Positions 1-8,420 of a stretch of DNA of 45,787 nt are shown here, piece by piece. Under the pieces are notes generated by a model. That model saw only the letters and a list, made by a program, of their open reading frames with translations. It was not told the origin of the DNA and did no database searches. The stretch comes from Rhodospirillales bacterium (GTDB lineage: Bacteria; Pseudomonadota; Alphaproteobacteria; Geminicoccales; Geminicoccaceae): the NCBI GenBank assembly GCA_015490605.1, contig WFXL01000107.1, positions 1 through 45,787 of the forward strand, given 5' to 3'. Positions within the stretch are counted from its first letter, which is position 1, and each line of letters begins with the position of its first letter. Both the position numbers and the translations under genes were made by a program.

Positions 1-130
1 GTCCCTTGCCGGTGCGCGGACCGGGAGGCACGCGTGATGCCGGTGCCACGGCGGCTTCAGGGGCGGCCGCCGCGCGGGCGGGCTCCGGGGGTGCGGGCGG
101 ATCGGGGGATATGCGCCGGCGGCCGAACAT
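1..130 (-). CDS. cpaF: CpaF/TadA pilus ATPase, N-terminal fragment
   Basis: An open frame starts at an ATG (128-130) five bases after the cpaE stop codon and stays open to the window edge, giving 43 codons. It begins MFGRRR and continues into an Ala/Pro-rich stretch. That matches the short basic start and disordered linker that often precede the ATPase domain of CpaF/TadA proteins, the hexameric secretion ATPases that power Flp pilus assembly at the inner membrane. No catalytic motif is inside the window, so the call rests mainly on position: cpaF normally follows cpaE in Cpa/Tad operons. No strong Shine-Dalgarno sequence precedes it, so translation may be coupled to cpaE. The frame and start are clear; the identity is inferred from context. 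Confidence 0.7.
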   Translation of the reverse strand, partial: MFGRRRISPDPPAPPEPARAAAAPEAAVAPASRVPPGPRTGKG

Positions 131-134
131 GGAA

Positions 135-1361
135 TCAGCCCGCCCGTCGGTCCCAAACGGGCAACGTCAACCGCGCCAGCCATCCGCGGTTGGAGGTGGC
201 CCCGGCGAACCGTTCCACCATGGCATCGAGGATGCGGGCGGTGGCGCGGGCGAGACGCTGGGGCGGCCGGCCGTTGTTGGTGGCCTCGAGGATGGCGGGA
301 TCGGCGGGCAGGGCGAAGTCCACATCCCGCCCCACCGCCTTGGCGAAGTCCGCCTTCGGAATCTCGCCGCGCCGGAACAGACCCACCCGGTTGAGCACGA
401 GATGCACATGGCAGGAAGGATTGGCCTCGGAGGCATAGCGCAGCATGCGCAGCACATCACGAATGCCGGCCAGGGTGGGCTCGCTCACGAGGAACGCCAG
501 GTCGCTCTGCTCCAGCGCCGCCGTGAGCACATCCACCGAACCGTGGGGGCAGTCGAACAGCACATAGTGGAACCGGCGCCGCAGCACTTCCGCCACCACC
601 GGCAGCGCTGGGGCAGGGGAAGGAGGCCAGGCATCCAGCGGCTCCTCGGCGGCGAAGATCCAGAGGGTCTCGTCCACATTGCGGCCGGCCCGCTCGATCC
701 ACAGTTCATCCGCCCGGGCGGGATCCTCGAGGGCCTCTCGCAGGGCCGGCGAGGGGTCAAGGTCGAACGCGAGGGCGAGCTCGCCGAAGGTAGGGTCGAG
801 ATCGAACAGGGCCACGCGGCGACGGCGGGTGGCCACCAGCCGGTGGGCCAGAAGACAGGCGATGCGGGTCACGCCCACGCCGCCGCGGGCCCCGAACACC
901 AGCACCGTACGGCCGCCACGGGCCCCGCGGGCGCGGGCGCGATCCTCGTCCATGGCATCGGCAAGGGAGCGCAGCAGGATCTGCCAGGGTACGGGCACCA
1001 CCAGATAGTCGCGCACGCCTCGGCGCAGGAGCTCGCGGAACAGCCCCACGTCGTTGGCCCGGCCCAGCACCACCACCGAGGTGCCCGGCTCGCAGACATC
1101 GGCCAGCTCGTCGATCCGATCCAGCGGCGTGTCCGTCTCCCCGAGATCCACCACCAGCAGACGGGGCGAGCGGGCCACGCCGAAGGTGCGGATCGCATCC
1201 TCGACGGTGCCGCGCACCACCTGGCAGGGATCGAGCCGCAGCTCCGCGGCGGCCTTCTCCACCATGGTGCGGGTTTCCTCATGGGCGACGAAGGCCACCA
1301 GCGCCGGACGCGTATCGACGCCTGGCTGTTCTGCGGGCGTGGCAACGGCGGGGCTGCTCAC
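135..1361 (-). CDS. cpaE: Pilus localisation ATPase-like protein CpaE/TadZ
   Basis: This 408-residue protein of the Flp/Tad pilus apparatus has an atypical receiver-like N-terminal half (about residues 20-140, with a VVVLG strand and a GVRDYLVVP segment) and a ParA/MinD-like ATPase half. CpaE/TadZ proteins are thought to mark the cell pole where the pilus machine assembles. The Walker A equivalent near residues 157-165 reads GARGGVGVT: the signature lysine is valine 164. A degenerate Walker A is known in CpaE/TadZ, so this fits the family but suggests weak or absent ATP hydrolysis. The start is a GTG whose GTGA overlaps the cpaD stop codon by 4 bases, indicating translational coupling. The stop lies 5 bases before cpaF. 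Domain order, length and gene order all agree. Confidence 0.88.
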   Translation of the reverse strand: MSSPAVATPAEQPGVDTRPALVAFVAHEETRTMVEKAAAELRLDPCQVVRGTVEDAIRTFGVARSPRLLVVDLGETDTPLDRIDELADVCEPGTSVVVLGRANDVGLFRELLRRGVRDYLVVPVPWQILLRSLADAMDEDRARARGARGGRTVLVFGARGGVGVTRIACLLAHRLVATRRRRVALFDLDPTFGELALAFDLDPSPALREALEDPARADELWIERAGRNVDETLWIFAAEEPLDAWPPSPAPALPVVAEVLRRRFHYVLFDCPHGSVDVLTAALEQSDLAFLVSEPTLAGIRDVLRMLRYASEANPSCHVHLVLNRVGLFRRGEIPKADFAKAVGRDVDFALPADPAILEATNNGRPPQRLARATARILDAMVERFAGATSNRGWLARLTLPVWDRRAG

Positions 1362-2050
1362 GGCGTCTTCTCCGGTTGCGACAGCGGGGGCAGCTCACCC
1401 CGGCGATAGCGCTCCACGGCAAGCGCCTCGCGGACCCCCGAGCTCGGGCCGAGTGTCTGCGGACGCCACAGATCGGCGGGAGCGGCGAGACTTGCCGCAA
1501 GCGCCCGCTGGACCGCACAGCCGAGATGCGCACCGCCCCGTGCCGGCGGCAGCTCGCAGCCCACCACCGTGGGCCGGACCACCACCGCCACCACCTCCAC
1601 CCGCCGGTCGTCCTTCCAGGCAGCTGGCGACTGCCGGGCGGCTGCTTCCCCCAAGGCGCGGGAAGCGACCTCCACCCGCGACCAGCCGCTCTGGCGGAGG
1701 AAGGCCGCCACCGTGCGGGCACGACGGGCTGCGAGGTCGTCGTTGTAGGTGCGCCCGGCACGGGGATCGGCACCGCCATGGAGTATCACAAGCGGTGGTT
1801 CGACCGACCCCAACCCCTCGAGGAAGGCCTTAAGCGCTGTCCGCTCGCCGGCCGTGAGCCGGTCCGAGTCGGTGGCAAAGCGCACCACGTGGCGGACCAC
1901 CACCGGTTCCGGCCGCAGCTCGGGGAGATCCGCGATCTCGTTGGGCGGTGGGGGAGCCGCGGCGCAGCCGGCAAGGAGGAGCAGAATTGCGGCGGCAAAG
2001 GACCTTCGCCCACCGCGCAACCACCATCCCCTCGAGGTGGGCCCTGCCAT
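1358..2050 (-). CDS. cpaD: Pilus assembly lipoprotein CpaD
   Basis: This 230-residue predicted outer-membrane lipoprotein is thought to assist the CpaC secretin of the Flp/Tad pilus. The N-terminus is basic, followed by a hydrophobic run ending in a lipobox (LLAGC, Cys29). The middle contains an OmpA-like stretch (YNDDLAARRARTVAAFL, about residues 110-127), as is usual in CpaD. The C-terminal part carries the family pattern HLGCAVQRALAA followed by a basic VERYRRGE tail. A strong Shine-Dalgarno sequence (GGAGGA, 6 bases before the ATG) fixes the start. It sits 14 bases after cpaC and overlaps cpaE by 4 bases, so it belongs to the same transcript. Confidence 0.88.
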   Translation of the reverse strand: MAGPTSRGWWLRGGRRSFAAAILLLLAGCAAAPPPPNEIADLPELRPEPVVVRHVVRFATDSDRLTAGERTALKAFLEGLGSVEPPLVILHGGADPRAGRTYNDDLAARRARTVAAFLRQSGWSRVEVASRALGEAAARQSPAAWKDDRRVEVVAVVVRPTVVGCELPPARGGAHLGCAVQRALAASLAAPADLWRPQTLGPSSGVREALAVERYRRGELPPLSQPEKTP

Positions 2051-2064
2051 GGCCTATCCTCCGG

Positions 2065-3459
2065 TCATTCCCAGGCGAAGCCGTAGCGGCCGTGCAGTGC
2101 GCGTGGCCGCTCGGCCGTCGGCAGATCCTGTACCGGCGCCTCGATCCGCCCGCGCAAGAGCGCCAGAAAGCCGTCCTGGGGGCGCAGTCGCTCCTGTGGC
2201 AGCGACAAGCGCTGCGGCGTCGTCGGCCGGACCAGATAGGGCGTGACCACAATCAAGAGTTCGCTCTCATTGCGCTGAAAGCGGGTGGAGCGGAAGAGTG
2301 CCCCCAGCACCGGCAGGTCGCCGAGACCCGGGAACTTCTCGAACTGACTGCGGGTGCTGCGCGAGATCAGCCCGCCGATGGCGAGGCTCTGGCCGCTCGC
2401 GAGTTCCACGGTGGTCTCGGCCTTGCGGGTGGCCAACGCCGGCACGGCGATGTTCTGCAGGCGGATGGCGCCGGTATCGGTGAGCTCGCTCACTTCGGGC
2501 CGCACCCGGAGGCTGATGCGGCGATCATCCAGCACCGTGGGTGTGAAGGCCAGACGTACGCCGAATTCTCTGAATTCGATGCTGATGTCGCCATTGTCGA
2601 CCCCCACCGGTACCGGGAACTCGCCGCCGGCGAGGAACGCCGCCGTCTCCCCCGAGCGGGCGGTGAGGGTCGGTTCCGCCAGCATCGACACCAGCCCCTC
2701 GCGCGCCAGCGCATCCAGCACCCCGGCGAGGTCGAGATCGCCGTTGCGAACTCCGCCCGACAGCAGACCGGCGGCGCCGGCATCTCCCACCAGTCGCGAG
2801 AGAGCAGCGCCGGTTCCGAGGGGGCGCCCGGTGGCGAGAGAAAAGACCGTATCCCCCGGAGTCGCCACCACATTCCAGTTGACCCCCAGGATCTGCAGGA
2901 CCTCGCGTGAGACTTCGGCCACCCGCACCCGCAGGGTCACCTGGGTGGGGCGGCTGACGCGCACCCGCGCAATCAGCTTCTCCCCCTCACCGAGGAAGCG
3001 ACGTACGAGATCGCCCACATCCGCAGCGGTGGCCGGATCGCGCACCTGGCCCTCCACCAGAAGCCCGCCGGGGAAGGACTCGACCCGAAGGGGCGCCTCC
3101 GGCGCGATGCGGCGCAGGAGCGCCTGCAGGCGCCCAAGAGCATGGCGCACCTCGATGCGGGCCTCGAGCAACGGCCGTTGCTCTTCGCCCACGGCATAGA
3201 GGGTGGTGGTACCGGCCCGGCGCCCGTAGACCCACACCAGGTCCGGCGCCTGCACCTGGACGTCCGCTACCGCCGGTGCCGCCACGAACACGGCGGTGGT
3301 GGGGGCGCCGAGCCGCAACAGCCGCCCCTCGCCCACTTCCAGCGAAACGGTGCGCCGCGGGCCAAGCTCCACCACCCCGGCTCCGGCGCCACCGGCCGGA
3401 AGCCCCAAGGCAAGCCACATGCCCACAAGAAGCAGGAGCACTCGCCGGATCTCCATCAT
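2065..3459 (-). CDS. cpaC: Flp/Tad pilus secretin CpaC (RcpA)
   Basis: This 464-residue protein forms the outer-membrane secretin ring through which the Flp pilus exits. A signal peptide covers about residues 1-27. An N-terminal pilus-secretin domain follows (VSLEVGEGRLLRLG, then a VWVYGRRAGTTTLYA segment). The C-terminal secretin domain (about 190-420) shows a GGEFPVPVG signature and ends with the conserved LLIVVTPYLVRP strand. The start ATG overlaps the cpaB stop codon (ATGA), implying coupled translation. A second Met codon follows immediately, so the start could be one codon later. Length, domain order and position between cpaB and cpaD are typical. Confidence 0.92.
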   Translation of the reverse strand: MMEIRRVLLLLVGMWLALGLPAGGAGAGVVELGPRRTVSLEVGEGRLLRLGAPTTAVFVAAPAVADVQVQAPDLVWVYGRRAGTTTLYAVGEEQRPLLEARIEVRHALGRLQALLRRIAPEAPLRVESFPGGLLVEGQVRDPATAADVGDLVRRFLGEGEKLIARVRVSRPTQVTLRVRVAEVSREVLQILGVNWNVVATPGDTVFSLATGRPLGTGAALSRLVGDAGAAGLLSGGVRNGDLDLAGVLDALAREGLVSMLAEPTLTARSGETAAFLAGGEFPVPVGVDNGDISIEFREFGVRLAFTPTVLDDRRISLRVRPEVSELTDTGAIRLQNIAVPALATRKAETTVELASGQSLAIGGLISRSTRSQFEKFPGLGDLPVLGALFRSTRFQRNESELLIVVTPYLVRPTTPQRLSLPQERLRPQDGFLALLRGRIEAPVQDLPTAERPRALHGRYGFAWE

Positions 3460-4340
3460 TGCCCTGCCTCCCCTTCGCTCCCGGGATCCTCGGCCGCGCC
3501 CTCCGCATCCGGCGGCCCGGCGACCCCAAAGGGCCGGACGGTTTCCTCGGCGCCACGGTAGACCACAATGGTGCGCGCGCGCTTGCGCGCGCGGCTCACC
3601 TCACTCGCCCACAAGGGGCGCTCCGGCCCGCTTTCGGTGTCCCCGCCCACCTCCCGCGCCAGCGGCCGCAGGGCCAGCACCACCCGGCCGAGATCCAGCG
3701 CCAGCGCCACCCGCCGGGCATCCTCCGGCCGCAGCTCAAGGGTGGCGGTGCGGCGCCGACGCGGGAGCTCCGCCCCCTCCTCGCCGGCCGGCGCCAGCCG
3801 GCCGCCGATGGCCACCACCCGCACGTCCCGCACGAGTGTCTCCACCGCCGGCTCGGCTCCGCGCTCCACCACCTGACTCAGGAGCACATCGACGCGGTCG
3901 CCGGGGTAGACCACGCCGGCCTCGGCGAAGGCCTCGTCCACCGGGATGGTGAGCCCGAGAAAGCCGGGACGCAGCACCGCGGCGAGAAAGCCGCGCTCAC
4001 CCGGCTGCACCACATCCGCCCTCATGAGCGGCACGCCCGCCGGCAACGCCCGGCGCACCACCGCCCCCACCAGCTCCTCGAGCGGTACCTCGCGGTCGAC
4101 CCACATGCCCTCGGCCAACGCCTCTTCGGGCCAGGGGCGCCAGGCCAGATCCCCGGCCCGCAGCAGCGTGCCCGGCGTCAGCGCCCGTGCCGCCACCAGC
4201 ACCTCGCGCCGCACCTCCGGCTCGGGCGGAGCCGCCTCCACCGCCGGCGGCCGGCTCTGCCGCTCGATCCAGCTGCGGACATAGACGGCGGTCACCACCG
4301 CACTGGCGAGGGCCAACAGCAGCACCAAGATCCGTCGCAT
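3456..4340 (-). CDS. cpaB: Flp pilus assembly protein CpaB
   Basis: This 294-residue protein has one N-terminal membrane segment or uncleaved signal (residues 4-20). A SAF domain follows (VLVAARALTPGTLLRAGDLAW, about 47-67) and then the RcpC/CpaB C-terminal domain (LTIPVDEAFAEAGVVYPGDRVDVLLS). CpaB is a periplasmic component thought to help organise the secretin during Flp pilus assembly. It starts 7 bases after cpaA without a strong ribosome-binding site and overlaps cpaC by 4 bases, consistent with one transcript. The C-terminal tail is acidic and Gly/Pro-rich. Its codons for RARKRAR lie in an almost pure alternating G/C run (3571-3593). Confidence 0.88.
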   Translation of the reverse strand: MRRILVLLLALASAVVTAVYVRSWIERQSRPPAVEAAPPEPEVRREVLVAARALTPGTLLRAGDLAWRPWPEEALAEGMWVDREVPLEELVGAVVRRALPAGVPLMRADVVQPGERGFLAAVLRPGFLGLTIPVDEAFAEAGVVYPGDRVDVLLSQVVERGAEPAVETLVRDVRVVAIGGRLAPAGEEGAELPRRRRTATLELRPEDARRVALALDLGRVVLALRPLAREVGGDTESGPERPLWASEVSRARKRARTIVVYRGAEETVRPFGVAGPPDAEGAAEDPGSEGEAGQ

Positions 4341-4347
4341 GGGCCGG

Positions 4348-4869
4348 TCATCCCCCAGACCATCCGCCGAGGAGGGCCCCCAGGGCCCCGAGCGTGATGG
4401 CTACGCCATAGGGAACGCTAGCACCCGTTCCTGAACATCCGGTTAACGTCGCCAGCCCCGACCCGCCGCGGCCATGGGCGAACAGCGCGCCGAGCGCGGT
4501 CGATCCGAGCCGCGCCCAGAGCATCTGTCCCAGGGCCAGAAAGCCGCCCGCCAGCGCCGTGAACAGGAGGAAATCCACCACTCCACGGGGCGGCAGGGCG
4601 AGGGCCGCGGCGGTCATGAGCTTGACATCGCCACCCCCGAGAAAGCCCCCGCGCCAGAGCAGAAAGCCCATAAAGAAGACACCCAGCGCCGCCGCCAGCG
4701 TCCCCAGAAGCTCGCCCAAATCCGCCCCGCCGGCAAGACGCCAGGCAAGGCCGGCGAAGGCCGCCACCAGCACCGCGCCATTGGGAATGCGCCGCTGCCG
4801 CAGATCCTCAAGCGCCGCAAAGACCAGCGCGGTCACCAGCGGCAGGGCGAGCCAGGCCAGGAGACTCAC
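4348..4869 (-). CDS. cpaA: Type IV prepilin peptidase CpaA (A24 family)
   Basis: This 173-residue polytopic membrane aspartyl protease cleaves the leader peptide from the Flp prepilin. The two catalytic aspartates are visible: Asp22 in the EDLRQRRIPN motif and Asp81 in the GGGDVKL motif. As in short CpaA/TadV enzymes, the N-terminal methyltransferase domain of full-size PilD is absent. The GTG start is supported by a strong Shine-Dalgarno sequence (GGGAGGAGG). A perfect GC hairpin lies in the 68-base gap after flp, so expression may be stepped down relative to the pilin. The substrate is probably the Flp pilin encoded immediately upstream. Confidence 0.92.
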   Translation of the reverse strand: MSLLAWLALPLVTALVFAALEDLRQRRIPNGAVLVAAFAGLAWRLAGGADLGELLGTLAAALGVFFMGFLLWRGGFLGGGDVKLMTAAALALPPRGVVDFLLFTALAGGFLALGQMLWARLGSTALGALFAHGRGGSGLATLTGCSGTGASVPYGVAITLGALGALLGGWSGG

Positions 4870-4892
4870 GCCCTCCTCCCGGTATCAGCGCA

Positions 4893-4916
4893 GACGGCGG
4901 CCTTGCGGCCGCCGTC
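4893..4916 (-). promoter_or_regulatory. Intercistronic hairpin between flp and cpaA
   Basis: A perfect 10-bp inverted repeat (arms 4893-4902 and 4907-4916) encloses four bases. In the RNA read from the minus strand the loop is GCAA, a GNRA tetraloop. No run of U follows, so it is probably not a full intrinsic terminator. A partial terminator or a 3' stabiliser of the pilin message would explain how the first gene of a pilus operon is expressed far above the rest. Confidence 0.6.
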
Positions 4917-4937
4917 CACCCGCGCACGAAGGCGGCG

Positions 4938-5120
4938 TCAGTTGTTGGACGACGCGGCATTGTCGAGCGTATCGGCGACATTCTGGAAGGTGTCGGTGAG
5001 ATTGCCGCCGAGGGTGCCGAGGACGCCGATGATGGCGACCGCGACCAGCGCGGCGATGAGGCCGTACTCGATCGCGGTCGCACCCGAATCGTCCTGCCAG
5101 AGAGCACGGAGGTGTCGCAT
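4938..5120 (-). CDS. flp: Flp-type pilin (major pilus subunit precursor)
   Basis: This 60-residue prepilin has a short basic leader (MRHLRALWQDDSG), then the processing site Gly13/Ala14 with the required Glu at mature position 5 (ATAIEYG). A hydrophobic helix (LIAALVAVAIIGVLGTLGG) and a short polar tail follow. After cleavage by CpaA it would polymerise into the Flp pilus used for surface attachment. A Shine-Dalgarno GGGAG precedes the ATG. It is the first gene of the minus-strand cpa operon, with the promoter region in the 280-base divergent gap shared with phaA. Only one flp copy is visible here. Confidence 0.95.
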   Translation of the reverse strand: MRHLRALWQDDSGATAIEYGLIAALVAVAIIGVLGTLGGNLTDTFQNVADTLDNAASSNN

Positions 5121-5163
5121 GGCCGATCTCCCAGTTGGTGGCTGCCGACACCCCCGACCCTAG

Positions 5164-6579
<1,416 letters not shown>

Positions 6580-6585
6580 GGTGAA

Positions 6586-6607
6586 AGGGCGGCCCTCGGG
6601 CCGCCCT
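6586..6607 (+). promoter_or_regulatory. Hairpin between phaA and phaB
   Basis: A perfect inverted repeat (arms 6586-6595 and 6598-6607) sits 6 bases after the phaA stop and 24 bases before the phaB start. In RNA the realistic fold is a 9-bp stem closed by C-G around CUCG, which fits the stable YNMG tetraloop class. No U-tract follows. It may protect the phaA message or attenuate read-through into phaB. Confidence 0.5.
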
Positions 6608-6631
6608 GATGCCATGGGAGAGGAGGTCAAC

Positions 6632-7354
6632 ATGTCTCGTGTTGCGCTGGTGACCGGCGGCACCCGCGGGATCGGGGCTGCCATCTCGCGGGCCCTCAAG
6701 CAGGCGGGCCATCGGGTGGTGGCCAACTACCACGGCAATGAGGAGGCGGCGCAGGCGTTTCAGCGGGAGACCGGGATCCCGGTCTACCGCTTCGATGTGG
6801 CCGATTTCGATTCCTGTCGCGAGGCCATCGGCCGCATCGAGCAGGAGGTGGGGCCGATCGACATCCTGGTGAACAATGCCGGCATTACCCGCGATACCAC
6901 CTTCCACCGCATGACCCTCGAACAGTGGCAGGCGGTGATCCGCACCAATCTCGACTCGCTGTTCAATGTCACCCGCCAGGTGATCGAGGGCATGCGTGCG
7001 CGCGGCTGGGGCCGCATCGTCAACATCTCCTCCATCAACGGCCAGAAGGGCCAGTTCGGCCAGACCAACTATTCCGCCGCCAAGGCAGGCGTGCTCGGCT
7101 TCACCAAGGCGCTGGCGCTGGAGAACGCGAAGAAGGGCATCACCGTCAACGCCATCGCCCCCGGCTATATCGCCACCGACATGGTGATGGCGGTGCGCGA
7201 GGACGTGCGCCAGCAGATCATCGCCCAGATCCCGGTGGGCCGCCTGGGTACGCCGGAGGAGGTGGCCCGCTGCGTGGTGTTCCTGGTCAGCGAGGAGGCC
7301 GGCTTCATCACCGGCGCCACCCTCACCGTCAACGGCGGCCAGTACATGATCTGA
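6632..7354 (+). CDS. phaB: NADPH-dependent acetoacetyl-CoA reductase
   Basis: This 240-residue short-chain dehydrogenase reduces acetoacetyl-CoA to (R)-3-hydroxybutyryl-CoA, the PHB monomer. The Rossmann motif TGGTRGIG (8-15) and NNAG (81-84) are present. The catalytic triad is Ser134, Tyr147 and Lys151 in the NISSINGQKGQFGQTNYSAAK block, which closely matches the PhaB subgroup rather than FabG. The ATG at 6632 follows an AGGAGG Shine-Dalgarno sequence; in-frame upstream codons overlap phaA and are ignored. It works with PhaA just upstream and PhaC encoded at 34995-36779. Confidence 0.94.
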   Translation: MSRVALVTGGTRGIGAAISRALKQAGHRVVANYHGNEEAAQAFQRETGIPVYRFDVADFDSCREAIGRIEQEVGPIDILVNNAGITRDTTFHRMTLEQWQAVIRTNLDSLFNVTRQVIEGMRARGWGRIVNISSINGQKGQFGQTNYSAAKAGVLGFTKALALENAKKGITVNAIAPGYIATDMVMAVREDVRQQIIAQIPVGRLGTPEEVARCVVFLVSEEAGFITGATLTVNGGQYMI

Positions 7355-7382
7355 GAGGCCTCGCTCCCACCGCCCGAGCGGC

Positions 7383-7411
7383 TTGACGCCACCCGGCCGC
7401 CTTCCTAGATC
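7383..7411 (+). promoter_or_regulatory. Sigma-70-type promoter for tRNA-Met
   Basis: TTGACG (7383-7388), a 17-base spacer and TAGATC (7406-7411) form a good housekeeping promoter. Transcription would start near 7418, leaving a leader of about 7 bases before the tRNA at 7425, which is typical for tRNA genes. Confidence 0.7.
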
Positions 7412-7424
7412 CACGGGCGCCTGG

Positions 7425-7499
7425 GGCGGAGTAGCTCAGCGGTAGAGCAGCGGAATCATAATCCGTGGGTCGGGGGTTCGAATCCCTCCTCCGCTACCA
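7425..7499 (+). tRNA. Elongator tRNA-Met (anticodon CAT), CCA encoded
   Basis: The 75-base cloverleaf has acceptor arms GGCGGAG and CTCCGCT (7 pairs, the first G-U), discriminator A and an encoded CCA at 7497-7499. The D arm GCTC/GAGC, the anticodon stem GCGGA/TCCGT with loop ATCATAA (anticodon CAT) and the TTCGAAT T-loop are intact. A paired first acceptor base and no run of three G-C pairs next to the anticodon loop argue against initiator tRNA. A CAT-anticodon tRNA-Ile2 (lysidine-modified) cannot be formally excluded, but the sequence resembles alphaproteobacterial elongator tRNA-Met. Confidence 0.93.
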
Positions 7500-7828
7500 G
7501 CCCTCCCGCTGCTGTTCCCGGGAAGCGGACAGCCTGCCATGTGTGGCCGGGTGCCGGGCAGATGGCACACGGTGATCCCGTCAAAGCCTGACGACCGTCG
7601 CGGGCAGGCCTGACCATGGCCGCATCAATCCGGGCTGTCCGGGCCGAACCGACTCGAACTTTGGCGGAACGGCGCGGCGGCTGGCACCGCCCCCATCAAC
7701 CGCGGTCCGATCATGGCTCCGGCCGGTGGCGGCCATGCGCCCGCCCCCTAGCCTCCGGCTGCGGGATCTGGTGTGTTTGCGCCTCCGGCTCCGGGGTCTG
7801 GCACGGTTGGGCTTGACCGGTGGGGCCC
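7500..7828. other. Intergenic region without a recognisable gene
   Basis: These 329 bases lie between the tRNA and the convergent yqgE stop codon. They hold a TTCCCGGGAA palindrome (7515-7524) within a weak stem (CCGCT/AGCGG, 7506-7528), which may end the tRNA transcript, and a degenerate 30-base tandem repeat (7751-7810). Open frames here show no protein-like composition and no ribosome-binding sites. I see no RNA gene. Confidence 0.6.
7751..7810. repeat. Two-copy degenerate 30-base tandem repeat
   Basis: Units 7751-7780 and 7781-7810 are adjacent and agree at 23 of 30 positions; the first ten bases (GCCTCCGGCT) are identical. It lies 18 bases beyond the yqgE stop codon in non-coding sequence. 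No third copy is visible. Confidence 0.6.
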
Positions 7829-8398
7829 TCAGGCGCGGCCCATGTGGGTGGACAGCAGCCGCGGGTCGATGCCGAGGCGGGCGAGGGCCGCATCCCACTT
7901 GCGCGCATCCGGCAGATCGAACACCAGCTCATAGTCGGCCGGGGCCACCAGCCAGCCATTGGCCTGGATCTCCGCATCCAGCTGGCCCGGCGCCCAGCCG
8001 GCATAGCCCAGCGCCAGGATGCGCCGCCCGGGCCCCTCGCCGCGGGCGATGGCCTTGAGGATGTCGACCGTGGCGGTGAGGGCGAAGCGCTCGTCGATCA
8101 CCAGGCTGGCCGCCTCCACCGCGTCGGTGGAGTGGAGCACGAAGCCCCGGCCGGTTTCCACCGGACCGCCGAAATGGACCGGCAGCTCCACCTCCGGGAC
8201 GATGTCGAGCTGCTTGGCTACCTCGGCGAAACTCACCTCCTTCAGGGGCTTGTTGACGATCAGCCCCATCGCCCCCTCGGGCGAATGGCTGCACAGATAG
8301 ACCACCGAGCGCTGGAAGCGCGGGTCCTCCATGTGGGGCATGGCCACCAGCAGCTGACCGGTGAGGTGCTCGCCCTTGCCGCCCGCGCGTTGCTCCAT
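7829..8398 (-). CDS. yqgE: YqgE/AlgH family protein
   Basis: This 189-residue protein of the YqgE/AlgH (DUF179) family has an unclear biochemical role. Family signatures are visible: LTGQLLVAMPHMEDPRFQRSV near the N-terminus, GAMGLIVNKPL, VHFGGPVETGRGFVLHS and ALGYAGWAPGQLDAEI. The ATG at 8398 is preceded by AGGAGG at 9 bases and follows hemB by 22 bases; a longer in-frame version would overlap hemB and lacks a comparable site. It is the last gene of the minus-strand block. The link to hemB is by position only. Confidence 0.9.
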   Translation of the reverse strand: MEQRAGGKGEHLTGQLLVAMPHMEDPRFQRSVVYLCSHSPEGAMGLIVNKPLKEVSFAEVAKQLDIVPEVELPVHFGGPVETGRGFVLHSTDAVEAASLVIDERFALTATVDILKAIARGEGPGRRILALGYAGWAPGQLDAEIQANGWLVAPADYELVFDLPDARKWDAALARLGIDPRLLSTHMGRA

Positions 8399-8420
8399 GC
8401 GCCGAGGCCTCCTGCCGTCC

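Noticed and set aside
6-1409. Long plus-strand open frame opposite cpaE
   Set aside because: It is the antisense of a well-supported gene; composition is Gly/His/Pro-rich as expected from reading GC-rich codons backwards, with no recognisable domain.
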